DNA of 64,000 bases from Porites lobata (Eukaryota > Cnidaria > Anthozoa > Scleractinia > Poritidae). This document shows, one piece after another, positions 11,657 to 23,729 of this stretch. Made by a program: the position numbers and the translations under genes. Within the stretch, counting starts at the first letter, position 1; every line of letters starts with the position of its first letter. The DNA lies in assembly GCA_942486035.1 (NCBI GenBank), contig CALNXK010000035.1, positions 952,501 through 1,016,500 on the forward strand, given 5' to 3'. The notes under the pieces were generated by a model. The model made no database searches. It saw only the letters and a program-made list of their open reading frames with translations, and was not told the DNA's origin.

Positions 11657-12353
11657 GTTTGTTTAGTATATAAAAGCTAAATGCAATATCATCGTATCCT
11701 ATTGATTTTATTTGTTGATGTTAATTTTAGTAGATGAAAGTTAGTCTTAGCACTACTGGGAGCTCTTCCGATTACTGGTTACGAAACATCTGATACGGGC
11801 CATGGCCTGCTGTTGTAGAGGAAATACAGCACTATTATAATAATGCAAGCGGACGAATAAGTTACTAGCCCTGTTTGAGGTTCCTGTGTGTGGAGCATGG
11901 ATGTACCTTATTCTCCTTTATTTTCGCGGGACTTAAATTTCGCGATAATTTTCTCGGCACATTTCGCGAATCTTTAATTTCGCGATCGCGGAAAAAAATT
12001 GTGTTTGCAGGGAATTTAATTTCGCGAAATTGACGATTAAGTGACTTTATTTTTTCTTTTTTACAAAAATTGTACGTTAATCAACAGTTGAAACAAAACC
12101 AATATGCTGTCCCTTAGCGGCAGCCGTATTCCTCTAAAAGTCAGTCTTACAGTAATAAAAAAAGTCTTCTTGTTTTTCCGAGTCGTCATGGAGTATCGAG
12201 AGTATCGTTACATGTCCTTTCTAGGAGATCTCAACAGAACCTTCAGTCTCTTCAAATGGATCCTCACGGGGAAGACTAAACGATTCATCTAATAGTTGGG
12301 CGATGCCAGTCTTTTCCCACCCTTTAGTGATGTGACAAGTTTTAATTTTTTTA

Positions 12354-12678
12354 AAACTAAACTAGTGAGCAGCACTCTGCGAACTGTTGCTGTAAAACTT
12401 GTTTATTCTCCTACGCGTTTCGTCTAACTAACGTAGACTTCTTCAGGGAGTTTTACAATCAAGTACTAACCGCCTGTATTTAAGCCATAATATGACTAAA
12501 ACTAATGATGGTCGCAAACATTGAAGGTTTGGCCGGATTTACGAAAAGGAACAGGCGCAGCTGTGAAATTTTTTTACGCAAGGCGTGAGAAAACTTTGAG
12601 GCCACGGTTTTAGCTAAAATAAGTAATAAACAAGTTTTACAGCAACAGTTCGCAGAGTGCTGCTCACTAGTTTAGTTT
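12354..12678 (-). mobile_element. Nested inverted-repeat element carrying a hammerhead-like motif
   Basis: Near-perfect inverted arms of about 52 bp start AAACTAAACTAGTGAGCAGC and run through CTGTAAAACTTGTTTATT. They bracket a 220-bp core. On the - strand the core contains a hammerhead-like motif just before the 3' arm. This arrangement, with a small ribozyme motif next to a terminal repeat, recalls the pLTRs of Penelope-like elements. A MITE that acquired the motif is an alternative. Confidence 0.65.
12408..12450 (-). ncRNA. Hammerhead-ribozyme-like motif
   Basis: On the - strand the order is stem I 5' CTCC, core CTGAAGA (consensus CUGANGA), stem II GTCTA/TAGAC, core GAAA, a palindromic ACGCGT stem III region, then stem I 3' GGAG. 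All core boxes are in the right order and stem I pairs four of four. One extra A lies between the core and stem II. Stem III is too short to fold alone, so a dimeric fold would be needed, as known for Penelope-associated hammerheads. Activity is not established. Confidence 0.5.
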
Positions 12679-13438
12679 GAAAAATTTTAAAAATTAACAT
12701 CTAAAGTTGATAGATGATAGCTCCTTGTACTAACACCTTGTGTTAAAAATTGTTTAGGACCCTTGAAAACACAAATACATGATTTTCTATGTCCATTAAA
12801 TTTCGCGAGATCAAAGTTCGCGGTCGTTATTTTTCGCGGGTCTTTAAGTTCGCGGATTTTTTAAAATCGCGAATTTAAGAACCCGCTAAAATTAAGGAGA
12901 ATAAGGTAATTCGGCATTTGACAGTTTGTTGTCGAATTATTTTGGTCACTAGCTGAGCGTTTTTTCTGAATCAGTTACACTATGTATGTACGTATGCGGT
13001 TCCCTTTTTCATAAACGTTGTCCAAACAAATCAGTTATTTCTTCCACAGTTTTAAAAAGTGCCAATACCTCATCACACATTTACTGCTGTTGTACATTTT
13101 GTTTAACCTTCCATCAGGCTTCAGTTTCTTTTCGCTTTCTAGGCCATCAACATACGAAAATCTAAAGGCGCTGCTGAAATTGAGCCTGGTCACAGATTAC
13201 AATTTTTTGAACTTTCATTCAAAGTTCTGTAATATTAAGAACGATGCAATGGACCCTTTACATCTAAACAGTCACAGGGTACTGCTCAGAAACACTTTGC
13301 TGGAAAGCAAACAATGCTGTCAAAAAAAAGGAAATTAGTGTTTTAAATGATTTGATCTCTGTTGTTTTCTTTTTCACTGCGTCTTATGCTGTCCAGCAAA
13401 GTGTAGTAGTCCCATGTCGCCGCTATATATGTTTTCAG

Positions 13439-13688
13439 GTGGTTTAACTTCGAGAAGGTTGTCCAAGGATTGGTTGCTGCAGATGTGTATTACCTGAAAC
13501 TTGATCAACTTAAAGAGATTACCCGGAAAGTATGCTACATAGAAACTGAGCGTGAGCTTGTTACTATGTTGAATTTCTATCATGACCTCGGAAAGATTGT
13601 CAAGCACAACAACACAGTCATTCTTCAGGCCAAATGGCTGATTGACGTCTTCAAGAAACTTGTAACCATTTGTCCCTATGATGAGTCG
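13439..13688 (+). CDS. ROCO cassette 1: first COR exon
   Basis: Acceptor GTTTTCAG|GTGG, donor GAGTCG|GTAAGA. It enters in phase 2 and leaves in phase 0, 250 nt, exactly the length and phase of its cassette-2 partner at 34039. It encodes the start of the COR (C-terminal of Roc) dimerisation domain: WFNFEKVV, then MLNFYHDLGKIVKHNNTV and a tryptophan strand QAKWLIDVFKKL. The alternation FYHDLG...I..W is the hallmark of COR. Genomic readthrough past the donor adds a short tail ending at a stop; I treat that as intron. Confidence 0.88.
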
Positions 13689-13772
13689 GTAAGAATAAAA
13701 TGTGAAGTGCATGATTATACTGTGATAACTACCTGTAACTGACCCTCTGGTACTGTCTGAGCTCTTGTGACT

Positions 13773-14001
13773 AATAGACCATTTTACAGTTACAGGTGGA
13801 AACGAGGCTGGAGTTGACCTTGTTTTGATACAACCCTTTCTGCTTTATTATGTAAATCATGTCGTTCTTACGCTAACTGGTATTTTTTAAGCATAATTTC
13901 ATGAGAAAACAAAAGACGTTTGTAGCAAAACAAGGTCAACCTCAGCCTCACGTCCACTCAATGGCTTGGATACTAAGCTCACAACTGTAAAATGGTCTAT
14001 T
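13773..14001. mobile_element. MITE with AATAGACCATTTTACAGTT ends
   Basis: A 229-bp element with inverted ends AATAGACCATTTTACAGTT and AACTGTAAAATGGTCTATT, plus inner inverted blocks (GAGGCTGGAGTTGACCTTGT versus AAGGTCAACCTCAGCCTC). It is non-coding, inside the ROCO intron. Confidence 0.8.
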
Positions 14002-14582
14002 GCGGTCTAAATCACCGAGCATTGATTTGCATAATAGTATGCAAGGGATTCCGTTCATAAGTTAACTGTTATTCAATTTTCTACCGTTTTTCGGATGTTT
14101 GGAAAATTAAGGAACTGGCATTTTCATGGGGCAAAGTTTAAAGCGTTGTCCGGGTTTTACGCCACAGGTACCACTGGAATTAATTGTAAGACGGTCGCGC
14201 CTTTTTTCTGGCGGGCCTGTGGTTCTGTGTCTTGCTGGAATGTCTAATACTGAGCCACATGCTTGAATTAGTATGTCTCGTACAACCGCACGTTTCTGAT
14301 CTGTTTTTGTGCATACCTTGTAAATCTTACTTACTTGCCCCCCAGTCTTGTCTACCACACTGATACCAAGCTGCCTCTTGATGAATTAACTCTTAAGAGT
14401 TATTAAATCGGAAAGACGCTCTTACCATCAATCACTCTTCTTAAGATTAAACTATTTATTGGGTTGATCAACATTGTTAACCTGACTGGTGTTTCTAATT
14501 AAACCAGTGTAACGTTTGAAGGATCTAACGATCTGGCCGGGTCTGCATGTGAACGGACATAAGCTAATGATGTGCCTATCAT

Positions 14583-14952
14583 TAGGGAGCTTAAGCAACG
14601 ACGACGACGACCGCAACGACGACTTCAAAAAACAATAGGTTTAATGATCAAAACAACAGCTCTGCACTTGCATCACGCTTTTTAGTACATTTCTTTGACG
14701 TCCACTGCACGACTACGAAGTGAAACCTCCTAATTTTCCGTTTTATGGAGGACGTGGACATGCAACGACGAAATTTCCTTCCTCTCTTTGAACCTTAATA
14801 AAATCCTTAAGAATTCAACTCCAGGAAAAGTCGCCTGCATTTGATATATTGAGCGGGTCCAAATAGACGCCATTAAGTTTGAAAGAACGCAAACTCATTT
14901 TTTTACCGACGTTCTCACTGCCGTCGTCGTCGTCCTTGCAATAAGGTCCCTA
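14583..14952. mobile_element. 370-bp MITE, (CGACGA)-type ends, copy 1
   Basis: It starts TAGGGAGCTTAAGCAACGAC with a GACGACGAC run and ends with a complementary GTCGTCGTC run and GGTCCCTA. A second member of the same length is at 15508-15877. Confidence 0.78.
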
Positions 14953-15507
14953 TCACCTGCCGAAACGGAACATGGGGGCCAAGACGCAAGTCATCGTAAT
15001 AAGCATGTGTGTTACGTTGCTTCATCTTGTAATTAGCCAGGGAGTTTACAGAACAGATTTTTGCCCTAGGACTCCTTTAACCCATTCGCTACTGGAAACT
15101 TTGCCCAAAATCGCCTTTGAAGCTAGTCGAGCTGTTTTTTGGTCATTTTTCTGGGTATATGAGCCAAAACGTCGTTTATAGGTCAAGCACTTCGCAATCT
15201 TATGTTCCAGACGTAAAATATCACCTTCCGAAGTTCGGACGTCAGAAAGTAAAATTTCAGGTTTACTTTTCGCTTTCTCTCCACAGTTGGGTTGCCGGGT
15301 ACTTGTTTGGCTTAATTTTGGCGGGATAAGTTTTGGGAAAGCTTTTAAGATCTTAGTATTAGGTGGAAGAAAGTACAGGTGTGTAGTAGAGGTGGATTTC
15401 CATGGGAAATTTCTGGTCAACGTCACATGATTTTTTGCCTTTTTCTCCGGCCTCCTTGACTGAATTTTCCTCATTCTGGAATGGTATGAAAGTCCCTTGA
15501 TTGTTAA

Positions 15508-15877
15508 TAGGGAGTTTACGCAACGACGACGGCGACGGCTACGAAAACGTCCCTTAAAAAGTGAATTTGCGCGGCCCCAAACTTTATCGCGCTTATTCCA
15601 TCTCGTTTAATTTGTCAAATGTTGGCAAATTTTTTTGGAGTTGAATTCTAACGGAGTGCATCAAAGTTCAGGAAAAGAAAAAGATAGTTGTTGTCTTTTG
15701 TTCCCGTCCTCGACAAAACGTGAAATTAGGCAGTTTCACGTTGTAGTCGTGCAAAGACGGCAGAGAAATGTACAAAAAAGCGTGATGCACGTGCCAAGTT
15801 GTTGTTTTTCTTGTCTAAACCTATTGCTTTTTTGCCGCTCCCGTTGCCGTCGTCGTCCTCATTGTGTTAACTCCCTA
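15508..15877. mobile_element. 370-bp MITE, (CGACGA)-type ends, copy 2
   Basis: It starts TAGGGAGTTTACGCAACGAC and ends CCGTCGTCGTCC...AACTCCCTA. It has the same family and length as the element 925 bp upstream, but the interiors are diverged. Frames across it are not genes. Confidence 0.8.
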
Positions 15878-16147
15878 TTACTGATGACGTGAAGCAGTAC
15901 AAGGGATGTGGATCCGCACGGGCAGTTTAAGGGCGAATGGATTAAATGACCCGAATTTCAAAATATGAAACCTGCTCTGATTTTTCACCAAGGTTTTGGT
16001 GTGCACAATTGTAACTATCATGTAGAACGTTTGACTTCTGATTTCGTTTGTAGAAGAACCTCAAGAAATAAATAAGGATGCTTCGTTGGAATTTTGATAG
16101 GTTCGCGAGTAGCGATCGATTTATCTGGTACTTTTGGTTTCCTTTAG

Positions 16148-16928
16148 GAGTCAAAAAAGCGAAAGTTATGGAGACAAATCGAGGAAACAGGTGTCCTAGA
16201 AATGGAGCTTGTTGATCATGTGTTTTCCACCAAGTTTCGCCACCACAAGGAAGATATTCTGGACATGATGGAGCACTTCGGACTGATCGTCAAGTTTACC
16301 ATATCTCCTGGAAACGAAATATACTTTGTACCCTGTCAACTTCAAACGCCGCCTGACGATCTTTGTAAAATTGAGCCTTTGCCTTCAGAACTTTGTCCAT
16401 TGTACCTTCGTTTTTCAGGAAGTTTTGTTCCTTTTGGTTTCTTTTCGCAGCTTGTGTCACGATGTGTTTCATGGTGCTCTTCAGCTGGATTCGGACTGCC
16501 TAACTTGTTCGATGGGGCATCTCGATTCCTCATCGGAAAGGAGCAAAATCACCAGTTGATCCTTTTTTGCAAGAAAAGATTTATCAAGGTCACTTTGAAG
16601 CAAATAAAACAAGAGGATTTGCCGTTAGATGAGACAAAATTGCAAGACGCTGCTATAAAAGTGCGAAGTTTTCTGGAAGACACAATTGGAGCTTTGTCGC
16701 ACAAACCGTCTGGGTTAAAAAACGTAGCTTATGAATTGTGCATCGAATGTCCCTATTGCCTGGAGGGACAGAAAACATGTCATGATCATAGCCAGTTTCC
16801 TTGCGACAACGAGTACTGTAAGTGCCTTTTGAAAGTTGCTGCAGATGGGTCATTTGAATACTGTCGCAAGAGCTATGCCTGCGAGAAACCGAAATTTCCT
16901 CAGCTCCAAAGGTGGTTTCCCTTCAAAG
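16148..16928 (+). CDS. ROCO cassette 1: COR C-terminal part and Cys-rich module
   Basis: Acceptor TTTCCTTTAG|GAGTC, donor TTCAAAG|GTAAGG. It enters in phase 0 and leaves in phase 1, 781 nt. It encodes a winged-helix-like segment (ELVDHVFSTKF...EDILDMMEHFGLIVKF), the COR core CPLYLRF...PFGFFSQLVSRCV and a following beta-rich region ending QRWFPFK. Near the end is a Cys/His cluster, CIECPYC-x6-CHDH-x4-C-x4-C-x-C (nt about 16739-16826). Spacing is conserved in cassette 2, which suggests a metal site or a disulfide-free zinc knuckle, but the family role is unknown to me. Confidence 0.9.
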
Positions 16929-17120
16929 GTAAGGCTGGCATGATATGGTATTTGTTATTAGATCTTGGAACAATCGGTTCTCTCTATCCTTCACACATAC
17001 TGAAGGTACAGTTGCCTTGCAAATGGTGACTTACTCAATCTCTTCCTTTAGGTCGCGGGGGACTCCTTAGAGTTATGCTATGCATTTATTTACAGCTTTT
17101 GCACCAAGTGCAACAGCTAA

Positions 17121-17249
17121 GGGCCTGTTTACATGGAGGAGGTAACCCGTCTGTCCATTCCATCTGTCATTTTTACATTATAGGCAGGGTGACCCGCCGC
17201 GGGTTATCTCACCTACCAAGTATCCACCACCTCCACATAAACAGGCCCC
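17121..17249. mobile_element. MITE with GGGCCTGTTTACATGGAGG ends
   Basis: A 129-bp inverted-repeat element, left GGGCCTGTTTACATGGAGGA, right CCTCCACATAAACAGGCCC. The inside is also partly palindromic (GTAACCCG versus CGGGTTA). Confidence 0.8.
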
Positions 17250-17257
17250 AAAGCTTC

Positions 17258-17483
17258 GGTAAAACGGGCAACAAAAAACGTGCAAGTTGTTTTGCAACAT
17301 TGCTGCAAAACGAGTTGAATAACGATGTTGGACGTTTTACCACCCACGTTCAAACCTGTCAACAACCTGATTTGGTGCAAGACAGGTTTGATGTGGGTGG
17401 AAAAATGCCCGACGTAGCTATTCAACTCGTTTTGCAGCAGTGTTGCAAAACAAGTTGCATGATTTTGTTTCCCGTTTTTCCGT
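17258..17483. mobile_element. Palindromic MITE with TTTTGCAACA/TGTTGCAAAA arms
   Basis: Outer ends GGTAAAACGGGCAACAAAA and TTTTGTTTCCCGTTTTTCC. Inner arms AAGTTGTTTTGCAACATTGC and GCAGTGTTGCAAAACAAGTT. Centre: CACCCACGTTCAAACCTGTC versus GACAGGTTTGATGTGGGTG. It lies directly beside the previous MITE. Because it is a palindrome, both strands show open frames with similar peptides; neither is a gene. Confidence 0.8.
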
Positions 17484-17924
17484 ACCTTAGCATCGACAAG
17501 TTTACATGACTGGATAAAAAATTGGCGCGTGATTTAAAGTTTTTACGTGTCGTGTGGCACGGAGAAAAATGGTGATCGTGTGGGCAATGAAAAGATGGAG
17601 GTCATATCTGTTGTGGTCAAAGATTTCAAAAATGTTTAAACCATTTGTTGGATAAAATTGGAGTGAGAAAAAATCAAGGAAGATCAAGATGACCCGTAAG
17701 ACACTTTGCATGATACGAAAACTACGAAGAGTTCTGACAAGAAGTGGGAAGACCCTTGTGATCCTCGGTAACTGGTAGTGCATTCGACTCCAAAATTGTG
17801 CAGAACAGGTGAAGAATGAGGCGTAAAACGAATTTTAAAAATATCTTCAATGTATCCGCGAGATGTACTAGATAGTCTTTAAAAAATGTTTGTACGTGAG
17901 GTTGCATTTCGGTTGCCTGCGTCG

Positions 17925-17961
17925 CAGACGCTCTAAACCTTCTCTATAGAGCGTCTGCGAA
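17925..17961. repeat. Short hairpin
   Basis: TCGCAGACGCTCTA is followed after a short spacer by TAGAGCGTCTGCGA, a 14-bp perfect stem. It may be a reduced MITE, since the sequence just before it (GCCTGCGTCGCAG) is like the TAGCCTGCGTAGC family. Confidence 0.6.
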
Positions 17962-17999
17962 TTAGTGCACAATATCGTGTTCGAATCCCACAGAGTCGC

Positions 18000-19127
18000 A
18001 ATGACATATGTCGGCGTTTTTGGTTGGCTAGTTTCTTACGCAGTTTGTGATTAGTCCGATTTGAATTAAGTGTTGAAAAGCCAAACACAACTAATAGCTC
18101 GTGACAAGAGAGATTGAGCTCGTGAGAGTGTGAGACGTGACCTTAGAGTCAGCTTGAACAACAGAGGTTTTTCTTGCTCTCTTTTTGCGTAGTTTATGCA
18201 GTGCACGGAGTATTTTACACTTTGACTGAGCAAATTTTTTTTGCCTCTTTGAGTCTCACATTTAGAGGTTATGAAGCTGGTCTGTTCCATGCATATTGAA
18301 TAATTAGTTCCTGTTGTTTATGTTTCGGCAAATGCTTTTTGACAGGATTTAATCACAGCAGCAGTTTTACCATTAATTGATTTTCTTTTACCTTTGTTTA
18401 AGCCTCAAGCTTTTTTATTGCGGCTAAATAACCTCAGTTTCCTTGGTTTTCTCCGAATAATAGCTACATGTGTGTAGTTTTTTTTGGCCGGGAACATCAT
18501 GATTTCTTGATTTGTTTTGACGCTAGAAGTGTCGGCTAGATTGCGGAATACGCGGCAGAGGATCTGCAGCGATTGGAAGACGCTGGAAAACCAGTCGGCA
18601 AATTTACAAGCAAATTCTGTCCTTGAAGGAATTCTCTCAAAGCATTTTTTTGTTCAGAAGAAGACTTTAAAGTTCGAACTGCTGTTACATTGTTTACTGT
18701 AAGCGATCCTTGCCAACTCCCCTCTGTCAATTTTGACATGTCACTGCGCCCATCCGGCCCATTAGGCCAATCGTGAGGTGCATAAGAAACCCGTGAGAAA
18801 CCCGCCTATCAGAAACGCTCACATATGTCCTTGCGACTCTGCAGGATATTAGAACGAGCTTTTGTGCAGTAATTCGCAGACGGACTATACAAATGGTTTA
18901 GACGAGTGCGTGGGCCGGCTGCAACGCAGGCTACATTTCGGAAAAAATAGTCCTACCAATAACTGGACACCGTTATGAGCACTTGTATCCAGGAATATAC
19001 TCTTCGAGTTTTTTTGATGATCTTAATTTGGGCTTGAGACTCTTGGCTGTAAAGTGACGGGCCAAACCTAAGTAAAGGCAGATTTTAATGTAACTTAATT
19101 ACAAAAGAAAAAATGCGTTCCTTACAG
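18000..19127. other. Intron, nothing recognised
   Basis: No exon with matching phase and no clear element ends. AGGCTAC and GCAGAC words at 18840-18940 hint at decayed MITE debris. Confidence 0.4.
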
Positions 19128-19220
19128 ATATGTCCCAAGAAGAACAGTCTGTATATCCTGTATCCAAGAGAAAGGCGTCGTGTTCTGATCCTCAGCTTCC
19201 CAAGAGAATGAAACATACAG
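19128..19220 (+). CDS. ROCO cassette 1: linker exon with bipartite NLS-like motif
   Basis: Acceptor TTCCTTACAG|ATATG, donor CATACAG|GTAGCC. It is 93 nt, phase 1 to phase 1, open in the frame set by the preceding exon. The peptide contains SKRKASCSDPQLPKRMK, two basic clusters (KRK and PKRMK) separated by nine residues, which fits a classical bipartite nuclear localisation signal. The cassette-2 counterpart at 36711 has the same length and phase, starts similarly (D-[MT]-S-x-E-E) but lacks the clusters. There is no homology evidence beyond the paralogue, so the call rests on splice sites, phase and position. Confidence 0.65.
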
Positions 19221-19412
19221 GTAGCCTTTTTTCATTACGATTTGGGAGGTTCACAATCCAGTGAATTGATTATGGTTATGATTGTAGACCGTGTGAAAAG
19301 TCGAAGGCACAAGGGCCAGTCAAGGGGAAAATGGCAGTTATCTGCCATTAATCCTTTATATAATTATTGCAAAGTTATCTTAGATGGAATCGTAATTATT
19401 TCTTCTTTTGGC

Positions 19413-19533
19413 CCCAGTTGTTTAAAAAGTGGATAACGTTATCCAATGCATTTATCAGTACGGTCCACTGGATAACGTTTCCCTAAGACGTATCCACCGG
19501 ATAGTGATTTATCCGGTGGATACACAGAGAATC
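19413..19533. repeat. Decayed repeat with GGATAACG / TATCC boxes
   Basis: The words GTGGATAACGTTATCC, ACTGGATAACGTTTCC, TATCCACCGGATAG and TATCCGGTGGATAC form nested inverted repeats within 120 bp. It looks like a small inverted-repeat element whose outer borders cannot be set. Confidence 0.55.
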
Positions 19534-20104
19534 CGGGCTCCCAAGCCAAATTATAAGGATTTTTTATTGAAATTTATGGCGAGCTCGAAAAAACAGTAGA
19601 AATGCACAAAAACAGGCTCATGTTTTTGTGATGTTTTCTTTTTGCTTCCTGCCGTATGAATGCCGTTTTAGCAATTTATAGAATGGCGTTCATTGGGCAG
19701 GAAAAAGTTTACAATACACTCAAATTTAACTTGATTTCATAGGTAAAATGTCTTCCATTAATGAAGTAGGGTTACGTTTAGCGTTTTGGCCCGCAAAATA
19801 GCAATTGCTAATCTAGGCGGACCACTTAAAAGAAAAATAAAGTGAAAAGAAAGGAAAGAAAGGAAAACATTTTAAGTTACAATAAATAATATTTCTATCA
19901 TAGTTTTATTTTAATTACATTAAATCTACTAAGGAAAGACGAAAAAGGAATTGACGGAGAGCGAAAACGAATACTTTTGTACATAAATCACTTAACCGTT
20001 AATTGAACTTTTTCAATTATTATTAGAGATCTTCCTAAAAAGGGATTTACGAAAGTGCTTCACAGATTGCTTTCCGATATCTTAAAAAGAGAAGATGACT
20101 ATGA

Positions 20105-21960
20105 TGAGACGTCATTATGACAAGACATCTCATTCCAAAGTTTTACCCCTAAACGAGACAAGGAGTTTTTGTGTATTTCCAGCTTTGAAGTAGATGATCG
20201 TGTATGTTATGAATGAATTAAAGAAATTTGTTGAAGAGTTGTTGCTGTTAATATCGCGCATTAGACTAGCCACAGTTTTATAATACATTAATGACACTGG
20301 TAATATGTCAGCGTCGATAAATAGAGGAATTGCGTGTTCACGTATATCCGTAAAATACATCATGCGAAGCACTTTCTTTTGGAGAATTAGAATTTATTGA
20401 GAAAAGTCTTGGATGACTCACCCCAGGCATTAAATATATAATAGTATATGACGAGGTATGGAGTGCCGAAGTTTTGAAATCAATCCGATAGTTTTACTGA
20501 TTTTTGCCGTAATAGCGTCAATGTGATATTTCCAAGTAAGGTTTTTATCAACCAACACACTAAGATATTTAAGGGTGATATAATTTTTGGACTCTAGAGT
20601 AACATTTCCATTTTTCTCGTTATCGAACTCTTGAATATTGGAGTTATTTTGGACAGTTTAAGTTTTGAAGGGTATTTTCCTAATGTTACCGAGATATTCA
20701 ATATTTCTGAGAGAACAGGAGCTATGATACTACTAGCACACTTTAATAATTTTATGGGAGATGAATATAGACCATAAGACTTGTTGTTTGGAATGGAGAG
20801 TATCTGAAATTTCACTTCGTCGGGCCGGCGTTACCGGTAAGAATAGAAAAGATGAAGTTGGTACTTTGCAATGACTAACGTAATTAAGATAATGTTGTTG
20901 TGGCGTTGGAATTGTGCTAGCTAACCTATTTCCCACAGAAGCAAATTGGTCATTAAGAATATTAGCAATCTGTGAAGGTTCTTTTACGATTTTGTTGCTC
21001 CTGTTGGGGTCCTTAATAGCAGTTATAATTTTGTTCTTCTTTCTGCGATGCAAGACGTCATATATTCCTTTCCAGGTCTTTTTCATGTTCGTTTTGTGGC
21101 GTTCGAAATAATCCTGATAGTATATCTTTTTACTTAGACGTATCAGGCTGCAAATTTTGTTTCTATAATATTTGTATTTGTCTTCGTTACCGGACACATA
21201 CAATTTGTTTTTAACCATAATGGATGCTTTCAATCCAGTAGTAATCCAAGGCTTAGAAAGCTGTTTGGCTTTACGCTTTAACAAATATATAATGGGAGCA
21301 TGTTTGTTTACAATCTTACTAAATTTGTTATAAAAAGCTGAAAATAATTTGTCTGGATCAGTTGCATGATAAATGAGGATACTGTCCCAGTCAACTTCAG
21401 CGAGTTCTTTATTGAATTGGTCAGCGGAAAATTTAGAAAAATCGCGTATTTTGGCAGTGTACCCTGTATATTTATCTCTTGCTCCTTTGAGAGAGAGAAG
21501 CGATCGCAGATGTGGGAGATGATGTTACAGCTGAGAAGTATTTGGCCAGGAGTTGTTTAAAAAGATATTATCAATTAACGTAGCTGAGTTTCTATGGGCT
21601 CGAGTGGGCTTATCAACTGTTCAGCTGACTGTTGTATAGCAACTTTGTATGGACGTTAAGAAGTCATGGCTAATTTGAGATGTTTCGCATTTCAATAGAT
21701 CTATATTGAAATCGCAGAAATCGCCCATGATAAATACATTTTTATTAAGAGATGTCAATTTTTCGATGGTTTCTTTGAAGTAAGACATGAATTGATCTGG
21801 AGAATTGTGTTGGCGGTATATTATGCCACGGGTAATGTTTTTGTTATTTACAAAAGACATTTCAATTCAAAGAGCTTGAAATGCTTCATTAGAGATCTTT
21901 TCTAAAACTTAGTAATTTAGCGATTCGTGGATGAAAAGGCCAACATCTCCAGATGCTAGA
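20105..21960 (-). mobile_element. Degenerate LINE with endonuclease and RT remnants
   Basis: Three reading-frame blocks on the - strand lie in order. 21621-21860 has an AP-endonuclease-like GDF-x-FNIDLL motif. 20733-21284 is the linker before the RT domain (KPWITTGL, SKKIYYQ, WKGI). 20594-20815 has the RT N-terminus (SYGLYSSPIKLLK, LKLSKITPIF). A C-terminal fragment is at 20130-20372. The palm with the FADD box is missing and frames are broken, so the copy is dead. Confidence 0.8.
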
Positions 21961-23116
21961 GGTGTTGGGACAAAATCAAAAACATATCCCGGTAAACAGG
22001 AGGGCATTTTGTATGCGCATGCGTCTATATGGTCTGTTGAAGTACCACAGAGGCATTTTCTGTAAATTGTTTACGTTGACTACCAGCATTTGCAGGCTGA
22101 TTTCTGGAGCTACCTTCACAAACGCGTCCTTTAAGGTATCGTGGTATTTCTCCGATGAAAGTGAGTTTATTGTAGCCTCACTGTCGCCGTTGAGAGGACA
22201 GTCTTTCCTTTCGTAAAACAGTAAATCGAAGACAAGATGACGGCTGAATGTTGTTACGACCTAACATTTCGCGCACATTTTTTGAGCAGCAGGAAAAGGT
22301 CAGTATCATAATTTTCCGTTAAACAATTATGCTATAGATATTTAATTCTTCTCAACAGTATAACTCTAAAATCGAACTTAATCGTTTCAGAAATACAGTG
22401 GTAAATTAATTGTCCATTTTGCCGTGAAATTGTTTTTCACCCTTTTAAGCTGTCTTGTTTATCTCGAAATCTTGCCTTTCTCACCACATTAAGTTAACGA
22501 TTAATGAAACTAAGAATACTTCCGCGAATGAACGGTGCTTTGATGGAGGCTGAGAAAAATGGCCTTCTGCAGTAATTTTAGCTTTCTTCACCGGTACGTC
22601 TTCGTTGAGAAATAAAATACACGCACTTCAACTATAAATATAATTCAATATAATGATGCCAGTAAGATTATGTTTTGAAAATAAGAAAATTCCATCATTT
22701 AGTTTTACAAAGGAAAAACAAATTACAGCAATCGGTTTAGTCAGGAGAGAAGCGACGACCGGCAATGCGTCTGCTGTTCGCAGGCTACAATCGGTTTGAA
22801 TTCTGAATTTTTTCCACCTTATTTTGATGGTACACTGTTTGTTTACATTTCATTATGCAAATAAATATAACATTTCGGCGTTTTAAAGAAAATCTAGCCT
22901 AACTCCCCAACCCCAAAATAGCACGAAATGAAGCGTTATCAATACACCTTTTAAATAAATCCTGGCTTCTGTTACAAAAAAGTTGAATTTATTCCTAAAT
23001 GATACCATTTTGTGGATACTACATTTGTTGATATGCTAATTTGTGACACATTTCATTCACATTCTCCTCTGCATTGAACCACATTCTTGTTAAATGCATC
23101 AGTATCTGCTTGGTAA
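21961..23116. other. Intron, nothing recognised
   Basis: AT-rich sequence after the 5' side of the LINE. No exon or defined element is supported. Confidence 0.4.
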
Positions 23117-23498
23117 CAGGGGCACCCAACGAGAATATAGTTGAAAACCACTTAAACACAGCATTGTTAAACGTATTTTAGTATTTAAACAGTAGATATA
23201 GGCATATTTTTATCCCCTAAAAATGTTTCATCTGTTCGGATTTCCTAGCTGAAAGTCTAGGGATCAGAACTTGCCTTTTCGACAATTTAAGCCCGGAAAA
23301 AGGCTCCCGAAAATTCTAGGTGACCTTTTTAGGACAAAAATCCGTTAAAAATGGGCAATTATACCATTGTTTAGATGTTCGAAAATGCTAGGAGAGGTAG
23401 GCAAGCAAGAAATTTTACCACAAATGTTTCGAAAATTCTAGATCTCAAATTGTCTTCCGAACAGATATTTTCCGAAACTTGACGTTTGGGTGCCCCTG
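23117..23498. mobile_element. MITE, CAGGGGCACCCAACG family, copy 1
   Basis: Ends CAGGGGCACCCAACG and CGTTTGGGTGCCCCTG. TGGTAA is repeated at both flanks. The interior has inverted TCTGTTCGG/CCGAACAGA boxes. Copies 2 (49011) and 3 (58497) share the ends and interior order. CAGGGG ends are common among hAT elements, but the repeated flank is only 6 bp. Confidence 0.8.
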
Positions 23499-23729
23499 TG
23501 GTAATTCTTCCCATAGGGTTCTATGTACAACTTACATAAGGGGTTCATCTGGACACAGTAAAAAGTTCTCACCAGAAACATCATAACAGACAAATTCACC
23601 GCCATCCATTTGTGTCATGTTTGTTGTCGCATCCCGACTCATTTGGGTCCTTTAGCAGTGGTATTTCTTTTTTGAGGAAACAGCATTAGATGCACCCCTA
23701 AACAAACTTCTTGTCTTATGTTTTAACAG

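Larger units (their letters stand above)
11906..12906. mobile_element. 1-kb DNA transposon with TTCGCG-rich TIRs and TA duplication
   Basis: Left end CCTTATTCTCCTTTATTTTC, right end AAATTAAGGAGAATAAGG (imperfect), both continuing into repeated TTCGCG-rich subterminal sequence (TTTCGCGGG, AATTTCGCGA). It is flanked by TA at 11904-11905 and 12907-12908, compatible with a Tc1/mariner-type insertion. No transposase is encoded. Another element (12354-12678) is nested inside. Confidence 0.75.

Noticed and set aside
14107..14358. - strand frame with basic composition (RRDRLTINSSGTCG)
   Set aside because: No domain, splice partner or repeat; likely chance.
17075..17509. + and - strand frames over the palindromes
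   Set aside because: Both come from inverted-repeat MITEs.
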